From NCBI GenBank assembly GCA_033558025.1, contig JAUCEF010000008.1, positions 930,001 through 994,000 on the forward strand: 64,000 bases of DNA, given 5' to 3'. Position 1 is the first letter of the stretch; each line of letters starts with the position of its first letter. Under the pieces are notes generated by a model that did not search any database, had not been told where the DNA came from, and worked only from the letters and a program-made list of their open reading frames with translations. This document shows positions 11,133 to 22,252 of this stretch, piece after piece. This DNA comes from Phytophthora sp. 'mugwort'. Its lineage: Eukaryota > Oomycota > Peronosporomycetes > Peronosporales > Peronosporaceae. The position numbers were made by a program, and so were the translations under genes.

Positions 11133-11590
11133 TTGGGTCCACATGACCCAAATCGATCCCAAATAGCAAGTAGGGTAGCTAAGTAGGTTGCTTACCAGTC
11201 TTAAAGTGTAATGTATTTTTGTTATTCTCTGGGTGCAAAAAAAAACTATCTTCGGCGGAGACGGCGGCTCTAAAGCACTTTAAGAAGAGGCCGTCGACTG
11301 GAAAGAAGCGCAAAGTGAGAGAAGAAGACTACGCGCCCCTGCTCCTTCAAAGTGGAAGAAAGAGAAGACCGCAAGCTGATACCGCTGCAGCTTACTTGCC
11401 TGTCGTGAAGTTGGTTCCTCCAACTTCAAACACGGTGGAGCGTTTGTTCTCGCAGTGCAAGCTCGTCATGACTCTACAGCGCCGTTGCATGCTTCCAGCT
11501 AACTTTGAGCAGCTTTCATTCCTTCGTGCCAACCGCAGTATGTGGTATGTCAGCACTGTTGCTAGTGTTTGCCAAGAGAATAGTGCTTAA

Positions 11591-12185
11591 GCTCAATACA
11601 ATAGATGCATTCGCTTTCGGTATTATTTTTTTAATTTGACTTTATTTATGGCATGACTAGGAAGCACTGTCATGAACAACCGACCTTTCAATTGTATCAA
11701 ACTAAATCGTACTTGTCTGCACGAGCACCTCGACAATCGGGTAGACTCATTCCAGAGCTCGGCGCGCTCATATTGAGAGAGTAGAAGAATTTTTGCTGGC
11801 ACATGTGACCATCTCGACTCGTAATCCCTCTTTCAATTTGGCTTTGGCTTCACGTTGCGATGTCATTGGTTAAAATAACACCCCCATAAAGTAGATTATA
11901 GTTGGATATAGCTACATTATATAATTATCCCACCAAAATAGATATTCAGGCACCCCAATCAGCTATAATTAGCAATGCACTTCAACTTGCATGTTGTGGC
12001 ACTGATATACCACTAGGCATTTAAGAAATGACAAGGAAGAGTAGGCGCAACACACAGATCGGCAGACTGGCCGATGCCAAGCATTCAAGCGGGCCCCGCT
12101 ACCAGCAGCCAATACGCCATATGAGCCTGGCGGTACTCGTTGGGGGATCGACGCTTATACAAGGCCCCCATCACTGGTGAGGAGC
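11591..12185. other. Intergenic, nothing recognised
   Basis: AT-rich sequence with no coding region of note. It probably contains the 3' end of the hAT element and the decayed upstream part of the Gypsy scrap. Confidence 0.5.
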
Positions 12186-12479
12186 ATGACAGCACCTTAT
12201 CCGATAGTGACGGGTCCGACTGAGGGGCCCAACCCCTTCACGGTCGAGTTTATCTACCCGAAGAAATCCAGTGTGGCTGACGACGCGTACTACTTCGCTG
12301 GCTGGGTTGGTTTCACGCGACCAGCGTGGCAACCGGCAGCCGACTTGCCACAAGAAATCATCGGTGATTTTGAGCGGGAGGAGCTGGGCACTATGTGGCC
12401 CCTCGATCGACGAGCATTCATACCAATAGGACTGCCTACCGGGCCAAGCGGAAGAGGAAGAACAGGTAGACAAAGGTAG
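12186..12479 (+). pseudogene. Gypsy retrotransposon scrap: chromodomain end of integrase
   Basis: About 97 residues include FIYPKKSSVADDAYYFAGWV and WQPAADLPQEIIGDFERE. The spacing YxFxGWVGF...W.P...LP..I...FE is that of a chromodomain at the integrase C-terminus of Gypsy-type (chromovirus) elements, with one aromatic-box tryptophan kept. No other part of the element is visible nearby, so this is a truncated copy. A minus-strand frame of similar length over the same bases is a shadow. Confidence 0.55.
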
Positions 12480-13234
12480 ATAAAGTCAATATAAATTGCG
12501 GCAATATTTACTATTGCTGTGGCATAAATTGCCGCTTTTCTTAGTGATATGACTGCTGACCAATACAATTTGATACTGTATTGGCGGACCTCTGACTTAG
12601 CCCCTTAGAATGTCAGAACGAGCGTTAAGATCCTGGTAAATGGAAATTACTCGCGATCCAACCCGCCCCGTGAAACGCGAAGCAAAATATCAGCATTATG
12701 TTCGCTTTCACGGCGTTCCTCAAGAAGAATGACGAACTAACGTTTGTTGCAACGGGGTTTCCCTTAAACGTTTGGGCTGACCTCGACGCATTCCGAATGG
12801 CGTGTTGAAAGTGATGTGACGCAGTATGAAACATGGCCCACGGATTGATCTACTGTACATGTTGTTGGGTTTTGGAATCTTCGCGTCCATGAACATTTTT
12901 GCTGTTTTTTCGTAGTAACATTTAGATCACCACGAAAATTTAAGTCGTGCATGTAGCTCAGTTCTTGCTTCCATACTAATTGTTGTGTTTGTATGCTGCC
13001 TAGTTGTCTCGTTGTTTGCTGTGCACGTACCCTCGGACTTGCAGTTTGGCAGCATGGCCGGAGGGCAATGAAGATTGAGTTTGCAGTCTGCGAAACTTTG
13101 CTCCTGTTGAACCCTGTATTGATATCTCGCAAGAGTTCATAGGTAATCGCGAAATTAGATAGCAGGAATCACGCAGTGATTGGGACGTGAAAGTGACTCT
13201 AGCTCATGAGAAAATCCGTACGGATGTGTGAGCT
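12480..13234. other. Intergenic with short inverted repeats
   Basis: Contains GCGGCAAT/ATTGCCGC (about 12497-12536) and CCAATACA/TGTATTGG (about 12558-12585). Such nested short repeats could be a small non-autonomous element. No gene is supported; the minus-strand frame at 12764-13132 has no recognisable domain. Confidence 0.45.
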
Positions 13235-13239
13235 GGTAA

Positions 13240-13412
13240 TATGAGGGCGGATCGAACTCACTCAACGAACAACTTGTTTAGTTTACGGATAATCTGGGAC
13301 TAGCATGCAATGCGCCGAGAGTGCATTGCTTCCTTTCTACCATCACTCCGGATAGCTAATTCTCAATAGATGACTTCAACTCGTCACAAAAATGGGTGTT
13401 TTTTTTTCAATA
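13240..13412 (-). repeat. 3' LTR of the Copia element
   Basis: Matches 18260-18428 along its length apart from scattered substitutions and small indels. The sense start reads TATTG, a decayed TGTTG. The left edge is placed by the GGTAA target duplication. Confidence 0.85.
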
Positions 13413-15175
13413 CGCCCTCCTCCGAATGGAGGCTGGCACTTCGGAAGACGATGCTTGGTCAAACCGATCATCGCGTTCAGTTTCTCTAATCGATCACTGG
13501 CTAGAGGCTTCGTCATAATGTCGGACGGATTCAGCTCTGTCTTGACCTTCCACAGATTAACTGTTTTCCTTGCCACCTGATCTCCGACGTAGTACCAGCG
13601 TAGCTCGATATGTCGCGTTCGGCGACTGTAAGTAGGATTGGTAGCCATCACGAAGGCCGCCTGGTTGTCGATACCCATCCTAAAAATGGTGTCACCAACT
13701 CTGGGAGTACCTGGATAAGTATGATTCGCAGTCCTTGCCCCTCCATGCAAGCTTCACAAGCTGCAACATACTCGGCCTCGGCCGTAGATTGAGCCACTAT
13801 GCTCTGGCGTCTTGACGTCCACCATACCGCTTTATCAGCCAGGCAATACACAAAACCTGTGACGCTCTTCCTCGTGTCAGGGTCGTTGCCCCAATCAGAG
13901 TCACAATAGCCTTCATGACCAGCGAAGGCTTATGCTCAGCTGCTCGGTCTCGGGTGTACACTATTCCTTGGTTATTCGTGCTGATGAGGTATCGCAACAC
14001 TCGCTTAGCCGCACCAATGTGCTGCTGGGTTGGGTTCTGCACGTATCTACTCAATTGACCCACCGAAGACGCGAGATCGGGTCTAATACATGTTGTAAGA
14101 TACATCAATGACCCAACGAGTTCACGGTACGGGAATGCTTTGCCGTGTGGGGGCTGCTGTTTGCGCTGATTAGTGTCTGTATCTATCACTGTCAGGCGCG
14201 CATTTGTCTCCATAGGAATTCTACTAGGGTGGGTACCGCAAAAAATCAAAGCGCTCAATGACTTGCTCGCAATATTTGGTCTGATGGATCTTAATAGAAT
14301 TCTCATTTTGCTCCACCTCCACGCCAAGATAGGTGTTGAGCAGGCCTTGATCTTTCATGTCGTAGTCTTCATTCATCTTCTGGAATATCTTCTTCTTGAA
14401 CGTAACGTTCTTAGTCGCACACAGGATATCATCCACATAGAGAAGTACGATAACGAATTCGCCATCATGGCTGTAGAAATAGAGGCATGGTTCGGTCTCG
14501 CACGGCTTGAAACCATAATTCACCTCCGTATTCCACTCTCTTCCGGACTGCTTAAGTCCATACAGAGCTTTGTTGATTACATAGACCATGTTTCCATCTT
14601 CACAGGGGTAACCTTCCAACCCCTCTAGGTATTGCTTTATACATAGAGCCGCGGTGAGATAGGCCGTGCTGATGTCTCCCTGATAAATCACCAGGCCCAA
14701 TAAGATGCACACCGCATGGAGCATCCGGAACGTTGCCATGCGTGCGACTGGAGAAAACGTTTCCACAAAATCGACGCCAAAGCGCTGTTTGTCCACCGCG
14801 TGCAACAATTCTCGCTTTGACCCTTACTACGTAGCCCAAATGGTCCGTCTTCACATCGAAGACCCACATCGTCTTGATGGCCCGTTGCCCAGCTGGCATA
14901 TCGGATCTTGGAATCTGCTGCATTACTTCCTTTGCTTTCCGTGCTGCCATTTCATCATCCATGGCTTGTTTCCAATACTCAACATGCTTTGACCGTATCG
15001 CCTCCCTGTAATTCCTTGGAATTTTGACATCGTTAGCACGTATCCCGCCCTTACCACGTCGATTTGCATGGAGTGTCTTGAAGGCTGAGTACACTCTGTA
15101 GTCTTCAAACCGTTCAGGTGGCCGGTATTCGCGAAGTCCTGGTCGGCGTGCTGCAATTGTGCGCTTTGCGTCCAC
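13376..15175 (-). pseudogene. Copia reverse transcriptase and RNase H
   Basis: In the sense direction from 15175: RNYREAIRSKHVEYWKQAMD, WVFDVKTDHLGYVVRVKARIV, then after a frameshift FVETFSPVARMATFRMLHAV, the palm motif YVDDILCATK (about 14430) and LNTYLGVEV. RNase H follows in three frames: SLMYLTTCIRPDLASSVGQL (about 14080), STAEAEYVAACEA (about 13780) and the C-terminal ELNPSDIMTKPLASDRLEKL (about 13480-13540). All landmark motifs of Copia RT and RNase H are present in order, but frameshifts near 14750, 14230-13900 and 13750 make it unreadable as one protein. Confidence 0.9.
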
Positions 15176-16103
15176 CTTGGTTCGCTTGGGCTCTTGCGTG
15201 CGTTGGACTTCTTCGTCTTTCGGGTGTGGTTTCCCGATCAGTAGTTGATGTGGTAACGCCAGGATGTCATGTCGAGCCGGTGCAGGCTGGACGTCCTAAT
15301 CACTAGCCACGTCCGCCTATCGCGGGGCGTTGGTTTCGTCGGCCTCGTGCTCGTCACTTGGGTCAAACAAATAGTCATAGTCTCTATCATCCAAATTTGC
15401 GTTCTTGTCGACAGGGCTAAGCACCGACACATGACTAGTAGACTCTGCATATTCATCAACTGCAAAACTGTCCTCAACTTCTTTGCCTTCAACATCCGAA
15501 TCTCCATCGGCTTCAATACTATCATTAGCTGGATCATCATCAAGTTGTAGGTCTTCTCCTTTCGTCATCAAAACTCGTCATCTGTCTCAACCTTCTCGCC
15601 CTCTCGCGTTTCTTCAAGCGCATCATCATAATATGGAAGCGAACTATTTTGCAGGAAGCCATTCCACAACTGCTGATCGCCTTCAGGTAAGTCATGGGTT
15701 GACGAGCTTCTGAGAGTTTCCCAATCACGAGGTTACTATTGCGCACGATGTCGTCCCATAGTGCTTGGCCTTCTTCATCGAGGTCCTCACCGATCGCGGC
15801 TACTCTTTCCATGTCAACATTACTGCTTTCACGTAAGGACTCCTCATCAAACTCGGCTTGCTGCGATGCATCTTCATCATCGCTTTCTTCGTCATCGAAA
15901 TTGCCATCCCGAATAAACTCGTTAAACGTTTGCGGCCACCTGTCTACATTCGTCCGTACGCGCTGCCATATCGATCCTTACACTTGATCGACTCATTGAC
16001 TTTCACGTCTGAACGAAGCCTTTTTGGTGCTGGTTTGGAAAGTAGACTTGACATCCTACCACATCTTCTTTATATTCAAGAAGAAAACCGATCTTGTTCA
16101 CAC

Positions 16104-16990
16104 TCAATTTCTTGCGCTTGGCAACAGGTGTGTGACAGTACACCAGTGATCCGAACGCCCGAAGTGGTGTAGATCTGGTTTTGTATCATACAGCATCTCG
16201 TACGGAGTGCATCCTGCGCCTCTGCAAAACACGCGGTTCTTGATGTAGACCGACGTCTGTAATGCATGCATCCAAACTGACCGGGGTAGCCCCGACTCAT
16301 CCATCATGGTCTTAACCATTCCGATCAGGGTCTGATGGGTTCGCTCCACTAGGTTTAGCTGTGACGATTTCGGGCCCACCTTAACGTGAACGATGCCCTG
16401 CTGCTCATACCAACGCTCCATCGCGCCGTTACAAAATCCAATCCCTTTGTCTGTCAGCACCTGCTTGACAGGTCCGATTTCTGGCTCCTCACCACTCCCG
16501 CGGCGAGTGACAACCGTGTCTACGCGACGTCCGTGCTGCCTTTCAGCCCAGGCAATGTATTGCTTCATGTACCCGTTCACCTCATTCTCGATCCGTGATT
16601 TCAAGAGGTGAGTGGTCACAAAACGCGAGTAGCCATCTATGATGACTAAAACCGCACTATATGGCGTGCCGTTGTGTAGACCAGGTATCACCAAGTCAGC
16701 AATACCATATCCTTAACCTTTTGAATGTTTCGGTCAAGACCCTTGTGAAATGTCTTGCGTCGCTGCTTGCCAAAATGGCAGTCAGCGCAATCTTACCACG
16801 CTTCTTCAGCATGATTCCTTTAGCCATGCTCCGGTCCACCATTAGCCGGATATACTCGGGGCAGGTGTGTCCTAAACGAGCATGTCACACGTCGATGTCT
16901 TCGATACCATCCGTGAGCACTGAAGCTTGTCCGGGTGAGAATAAATTGCATCCGGCGTTTGGTACGTACAAAACAGCTTCCACGAACACA
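16104..16990 (-). pseudogene. Copia integrase
   Basis: Sense-strand reading shows a zinc-binding-region remnant (RLGHTCPEYIRLMVDRS, about 16840-16890), then the catalytic core: Asp in VLVIIDGYSRF (about 16640), Asp in VLTDKGIGFCNGAMERW (about 16450) and Glu in LNLVERTHQTL (about 16340). The DDE spacing is normal and all three residues are kept. The core is joined to the zinc part only across a frameshift. The protein runs on as MHALQTSVYIKNRVF and PYEMLYDTKPDLHH before breaking. The stretch from here down to the RT (15176-16103) is a decayed linker with short acidic frames. Confidence 0.88.
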
Positions 16991-17109
16991 AATAGCATCT
17001 CTTCATCGATTATGGTTGCTAGTAAAATTGTGCCAAAACCTTTTTGTTCTGCACCGATGCCGTCTGCGAACCCAGAAATAGTCGAGTTTCAGTCGCAGTC
17101 CTCCATGTC

Positions 17110-18213
17110 CTACAGCACCGTAAAATACTCCTTCCTAGCCACGATTTGTGCGTTGGCTCCGGTATCGAAATACCAACGGCTCGGGTCATAGTCTTTTGAT
17201 ACCCTTTTCACAACTTTTTCTACCACCACATCACGCTTGAGTGTGTGTTCGGATTCTTCATCAACCTGCGATCGTGTCAGGGACGTCATCGCCCAAGCGA
17301 ACGTACTTGGCCTGTGCGTTCTTCCGTCCACTGGGCTTCTCCTCCAGATCGGGACAATCACGCTTGTAGTGCCCTTTTCCACCGCAGTTGATGCACTCAA
17401 TATCTGCTTTCGGGGCTTTATTCTTCGAATCATAACGTGTGTTCTGCTTTTGAGCGCCTTTCTGGTGGCGACCTGAACCGTTGATTGCTTCTTCTTGTCT
17501 TGGTTGTTTCCGAAAGCATTTCTTTCCCAGTCTTTACTGCGCGCATCAGCAGTCAAATTCATTTCGCGTACCAACTCCGGGGTATAATTTCTCAAGTCCG
17601 AGCTAAATAAAACTTTCCGCCGAAGTTCTTAGTAGCAACGCTGCTGCGGCAGGCTTCGTAACAGCAAATCTACCATCTGGAGATCGTTCAAGTCTGAAGA
17701 AAGCTCTGCGAGCTCGTTCTTGATGCGAAGCATAGTATAGCGATGGCTACGCACGTCACCGTTCCCGCGCAGGCGGGTTCTGTGTAGTTCAGCTTGAAGT
17801 CGATAAACTTTCTGCGCATTAGTGGCAGCATTTATCTTCCCTTCGTAGATTATTACCAGCTTACTCCACATTTCCGTTCCTGAGTCCTTGTCCATTAACT
17901 GCTGTGCGAGCCTCGTCGGCAACGCGTTCATGATCAGCACCTGGATCTTCGCTTGCTATTTCGTAAACTTGTCCTTTTCCTCTTGGCTCCACGATGCATC
18001 TTCCTTCACGTCACCGGTCCCAATCTTGTGCAGCAAGCTCTTCTGGGAGGATACCATCATGCCCTTCTTGTAGAATGGCAGGTTCTCCCCTCCCCAGTGG
18101 ACGGGAGTACTGGACGAACCAATTCTGAACGTCTTGTCCTTCTTGCTCTTGCGGCGGTCGTCGCCGGAGTCTGAGAAGATAACATGGTGTTCTTCTAGTG
18201 GTGTTCCGTACAC
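17110..18213 (-). pseudogene. Copia gag, zinc knuckle and protease
   Basis: From 18213 the sense reading gives a short Lys/Asp-rich start, then a gag core at 17629-17940 (LPTRLAQQLMDKDSGTEMW, LSSDLNDLQMVDLLLRSLP). A CCHC zinc knuckle, CINCGGKGHYKRDC, lies at about 17354-17395 in a shifted frame. The protease site WYFDTGANAQI is at about 17140-17180, with Asp-Thr-Gly in place. Gag packages the RNA and the protease would process the polyprotein; here stops and shifts separate all three. Confidence 0.85.
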
Positions 18214-18259
18214 TTGTTCGTGCGCAGCTTCGCGTACTTGGTTTGGGTCAGAACCCTAA

Positions 18260-18428
18260 GGGAGGGCGGATCGAACTCACTCAACGAACAACTTGTTTAG
18301 TATACAGATAATCTGGGACTAGCATGCAATTCGCTGTGTGCGCATTGCTGTTTTTCTACCATCGTTCCTGATAGCTAATTCTCAATAGATGACTTCAACT
18401 CGTCACAAAAATGGTGCGTTTTCCAACA
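18260..18428 (-). repeat. 5' LTR of the Copia element
   Basis: Direct repeat of 13240-13412. The sense start reads TGTTGG. LTRs of about 170 bp are short but within the Copia range. Confidence 0.85.
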
Positions 18429-18879
18429 GGTAACATTGCAAATATATAAAGAGAGTGGCTGCTGCAACCGGCTGGCCCATCACCGTTCGCGTCGACGATT
18501 GGAAACCTATCCCCACTACTGTCTCTTAAAGAAGGATTGCATCCGTACAGTGGACCATCGTTCAAAACCACTCATTCATGGCCAGGCACCAAAACCGGAA
18601 AGAGGGGGAAATGGATCACCAACCCTGCAGCGGACAGAAGCGCTGCCAACCGAGCGCTTTGTGCGATGGCGAGGAGGAGGGGGATGCCGAGACCTATGAG
18701 TTGAGGGACGACGGGGAGCGGTACGACTGCTCGGAAACGACAATGCTCCCGATATGCCGTCGGAGTCGTCGAGCGATGGGGTCAGTTTGGCAGGTCCATC
18801 CAGTCGCAGTTGTCCGAGCAGCTCATGCGACGGTTCAGACCGGACCGTGATGGCTCCGCAATTACAACAAACTCGTTTC
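18429..18879. other. Between Copia and MULE, nothing firm
   Basis: Contains open frames of up to 90 codons on the plus strand, rich in Arg, Glu and Gly, without a recognisable domain. It may include the decayed 5' end of the MULE. Confidence 0.4.
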
Positions 18880-19784
18880 GGCTCTTGGGAGTAGTTCCAG
18901 TTATACTTCAGGGTGTACCAGGCGGCGAGCTTCCAGGTACAAATTTACTCCTGTGCCGATCTTCCTAATTCAGTCAAAGATGACCTCTTGTGTATCGAGT
19001 TGTTCTACAGACTTTCCGTATACGGACCAACAATTCCATCTGCGATCGGAATAAGAAAATCATGTCAACGACCTCTACGACCCTTTTGATTCCTGAGGAA
19101 TGGCAGACTTATTCACGGAAATTCGTCTGCACGTACGCTGGTGCATACAAGTCGCGAGGACAGGGTAGCGACCACGACAGGAAACGCGGTCGATGGGGTG
19201 TCAGGCATCAGTACGTGCTTGATATATTCAGTCAGTGCCAATCGGTTTCGGTCGGTCTCAGTCGGGCGCCAATCGGGCACGAGATGGTATCAGTCGGGAA
19301 CCAGTTGTGTTCAATTAGATTGAGTCCGACTGCGTTGATCTGGAAATGAAACTAACACCTGTTGATGTGAATATGTTCCACTACTTGTCCTATTTAGATT
19401 AACGTATGTGTACGTGTCCTGGGCAAGAACCAAGATTCATTTGCGGTATGTGTTACCAAATCCAAATTAAATCCCATATCTCGGATAAGCGGGCTACGAG
19501 TAGTACGCGTCTAGCAGAACCACGATCGAGCCCGAAGTGATGGATACAGTCAGTGAGCTCAGGAAAGCGGGCGCAAAGAAGAAGAACATACTCAAGTTCA
19601 TTCTGGAGCACTCCAAGTGAAACCCGACTATTCGAGATGTGCATAACATCGTACATCGTACGCGGCTTGAAAGCACACGACTCGTCCACTACGAGTGCAC
19701 AGAGGCTAAAACAATGAATGCTGGAGTTTTGCGAGGAGCTGGGTAATGTTGGTCGGATTTTTTATTGACTCAACTGTAGGTCAG

Positions 19785-19846
19785 GTATGTAAATGAGTTT
19801 GCTTGGTTTTCTTGAGTTGCTATTTATATGTGTTGCCCTTGCGTAG
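19785..19846 (+). other. Probable 62-bp intron in the MULE transposase gene
   Basis: GTATGT donor at 19785 and GCGTAG acceptor ending at 19846. Removing it joins VGQ to NVATCITMETKPMREMF in one frame, which continues into the transposase core. Size and donor fit oomycete introns. Confidence 0.6.
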
Positions 19847-21057
19847 AATGTTGCGACCTGTATTACCATGGAAACCAAGCCCATGCGCGAGATGTTCGAT
19901 TGTTTCCCGGAGGTCCTACTTATCGATGCAACACACGGGACGAATGCTTTCAAGTATAAGGTATTTACATTCATGGCGCATGACGTTTATGGAAAAGGCC
20001 AGGTTGTTTATCATGCTGTCCTGCAGAATGAGAGGTGGCCGACTCATATGACAGCAATTGAAAAATTCAAAGCGGCTAACCCAGCGTGGACCAAAATCCA
20101 GTGTGTGATTATTGACAAAGATTTCACGGAGATGGGCGTTCTGAAGACAGCGTTTCCGGATGTCAGAGTTTTGCTCTGTCAATTCCACGTAATTAAGTAT
20201 CTAAGTGAGGAGATTGCATCGAGCAACTATGGATTTAGTTCCTGGCAGAAGAATCAACTGCGAAGCGTCGTGAACCTACTGGTGTACTCGAAAACGGAGC
20301 AAGAATACTTGAAGCGTATCAGATACATTCATCAAATTACGAGGATTGGGTTGCCTACTGAGTTGTCAGACAATACCGTCCCCGGGTCAGTACCGCCCAA
20401 TCGGTTTCCGACCCGACTCAGGCAATTGTTTCCCGACTCAACTTGTGATGAACGAAATGATCATGAAACCAAACATCCATTTGACGCATATTTCGCGAAG
20501 AACTGGGATAATTGTCGTGGTCTACGGTGTGCATACACACACGGGAGAATGCGGTGACACTTGGAAATAACACAAACAACCGGCTGGAAGCGCCGTGGAA
20601 GCAGCTCAAAGACTTTATGCACTCTCTAATGGGGTTAGATGAGTGCGTAGCTTCTATTGTGTATTATCAAACCATGGCAAAGCAGCACTTTCTAAAACGC
20701 TCTACAAATTGAACATCGTACAGCATCTCAAGTACGACTGCGAGATGTCGCATGTGGCGAATCTAGTCAGCAAACATGTCTGCGAGCTGATTTATGAGCA
20801 GTATGTTTATGCTACAGCCCGAGCTTCGTACACACTTTACGAGCTGTACGTGGCATGATATGCATTAAGTGTGCGGACAAAGAAGAAGATGCACTGGACA
20901 ATTGACACGCAGAGTATCATGTAGATACGCGACTGTGGGAGTGTTCCTGGTATCTGTTTATGACGACGCGTCTGCTCCGTGCCGCCATGTATTTTACATT
21001 CGCAAAGAGAGGAAGTTGGAGACGGTCATCCCGACGCAACTGTTAAACCCTAGATGA
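19847..21057 (+). pseudogene. MULE transposase core and SWIM zinc finger
   Basis: From 19847: ITMETKPMREMFDCFPEVLL, then the first catalytic Asp region LLIDATHGTNAFKYK (about 19915-19960), KIQCVIIDKDFTEMGVLKTA with the second Asp (about 20095-20150) and VLLCQFHVIKYLSEEI (about 20168-20215). The frame breaks at about 20557, continues as NTNNRLEAPWKQLKDFMHSL (about 20572-20631) with the region expected to hold the catalytic Glu, then FLKRSTN and a SWIM-like WECSW...LLPCRHVFYIRKE at about 20935-21015. The CxC of SWIM is damaged. Not functional as it stands. Confidence 0.82.
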
Positions 21058-21115
21058 CTACTTCCTCTCTTTATGTATCTAATTCCCTAGAAATCGCCCC
21101 ACGCAAAAGTTCTCT

Positions 21116-21757
21116 ATGGGGACGTTGCTGCCAGAGTCTGAAACTCCGTGGGACTCGAACAGAAATTTTCGTGAAGCTCATCAGGTGGCAAGCACTATCA
21201 GTGATTCCATGAGTGGCTTGGGGATGAGAGAATACCGACTAGCAATGAGCGCGTTGAATCAGGTTGCTTGCCTATTCAGGCGTAGAGAGTTTGAAAGATT
21301 CACTGATCTCGGAGAACGTAACCATGATTCCGCTGGCGTACAAGTATCGCCGCAACATTTAGATCACTTGAGCATGCCGCTTACAATATTAAGCATGCCT
21401 CCTTCCGAGTCGGGCATGCAACCGGCACAGCCGGGAACTCAACCGGAACAGTTGGTCACACAGTTGGGACAGTCGGGTACGCAACTGGATGAAACCCTTC
21501 CGGAAACACAAGCAACTTCACCCGCAATTCAACTCGTCGCAGTGGATGCGGAAACAGGCTTCATAATCGCGAGCCCAGTTCGAGCCCGCGGACGACCAAA
21601 ACGAAAGTCAAAGGCACAGAAGGCAAAGAAAAGTCTTGCAATTAAGATGGCATGCCCCGACTCCGCCATGCACGATATGCAGTTATCTATCAAAACTATC
21701 AGAGAGAGGCTTACAGAAGACGTCACGTACGAATCTGCGAGTGAGTTCCTTATTTAG
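21116..21757 (+). pseudogene. MULE linker region with Gln/Pro repeats and AT-hook-like motif
   Basis: An open frame of about 213 codons, probably part of the same protein. It holds degenerate repeats of the form GTQxxQxxTQ (about 21415-21500) and RARGRPKRKSKAQKAKK (about 21573-21630), which resembles an AT hook plus nuclear localisation signal. An exact start cannot be chosen because the piece lies downstream of the SWIM remnant. Confidence 0.55.
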
Positions 21758-22252
21758 TTCAAGCAATTCGTGTGCGAGAGACGACCGAAACCGCTACTCG
21801 CCCATAAAGCATCGCAGGTGGCCCAAAGAAAACCCCTTACGAGCGATAGCGAATTTGGACGAGTGTTTGCATGGGGGTTACCCAAAACTGCGACGCCAAG
21901 GTGACTGCGTTTCAGCGAGCACGACCGGGGCTGTCTGAGCAAGAAATCGCTGTTGAAATTGTGGGTGTGGGCATTTTTACCACAGCGACACTGGCAATTA
22001 TGAAAAAAATGGCATTGCGCTATGAAATGCATTAAAACCATTGAACGAGGCGATGCGTTGGATCGCCACAATGAATTTAACGCATCTACACGACACACCC
22101 TTCCGGACTCAAATGGATCATAGTCTGCCATCCAAGTTGAAAGCACTCCTGCTTAAACCCCAGGAGGTACGTACGGCAAGATGGAAACGCCGCCATGCAT
22201 ATATGTCTGACGTACACATATGTTTTTGGTATGACGATATATATAGGTAAAT

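Larger units (their letters stand above)
10810..11241. mobile_element. 402-bp SINE-like insertion with 15-bp target-site duplications
   Basis: Near-identical 15-mers CTCCGGGTGCGAAAA (10810-10824) and CTCTGGGTGCAAAAA (11227-11241) flank 402 bp that have no place in the hAT protein; the hAT frame is continuous when the insert is removed. Variable-length duplications of this size are typical of L1-type retroposition rather than of cut-and-paste elements. The insert carries a tRNA-like segment near its left end and a strong hairpin at 11108-11132. No terminal poly-A is evident inside the insert. The tRNA part points outward to the left, which is unusual for a SINE head. Confidence 0.65.
9713..11590 (+). 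pseudogene. hAT-type transposase, interrupted and frameshifted
   Basis: The ATG at 9713 opens MVANKQITSFFFAP. A one-base loss near 9770 shifts the frame into a BED-like zinc finger (CKLC ... HLAGQH, about 9776-9860). The catalytic region follows (LMFDGWTHTGVHYIGLY about 10089-10140; FLVGDNCTTNQCIA about 10285-10325). Near 10350-10365 the expected GCASHRF-type box has lost bases and the frame shifts again. The middle runs to about 10824. After an insertion at 10825-11226 the same reading resumes (SGCKKKLSSAETAALKHFKK) and ends with the hAT dimerisation motif PTSNTVERLFSQCK (about 11428-11470). Non-functional. Joining across the insertion restores the frame, which dates the insertion after the element's arrival. 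Confidence 0.85.
13240..18428 (-). mobile_element. Decayed full-length Ty1/Copia LTR retrotransposon
   Basis: A 5.19-kb element on the minus strand bounded by direct LTRs and by a 5-bp target duplication GGTAA (13235-13239 and 18429-18433). Gene order in the sense direction is gag, CCHC zinc knuckle, protease, integrase, reverse transcriptase, RNase H, which is Copia order. A purine tract (GGAGGAGGGCG, sense) directly precedes the 3' LTR. Numerous frameshifts and stops break the polyprotein, and the two LTRs differ at many sites, so the insertion is old and inactive. Confidence 0.92.

Noticed and set aside
12171..12473. 100-codon minus-strand frame
   Set aside because: It is the shadow of the plus-strand chromodomain, which has recognisable motifs.
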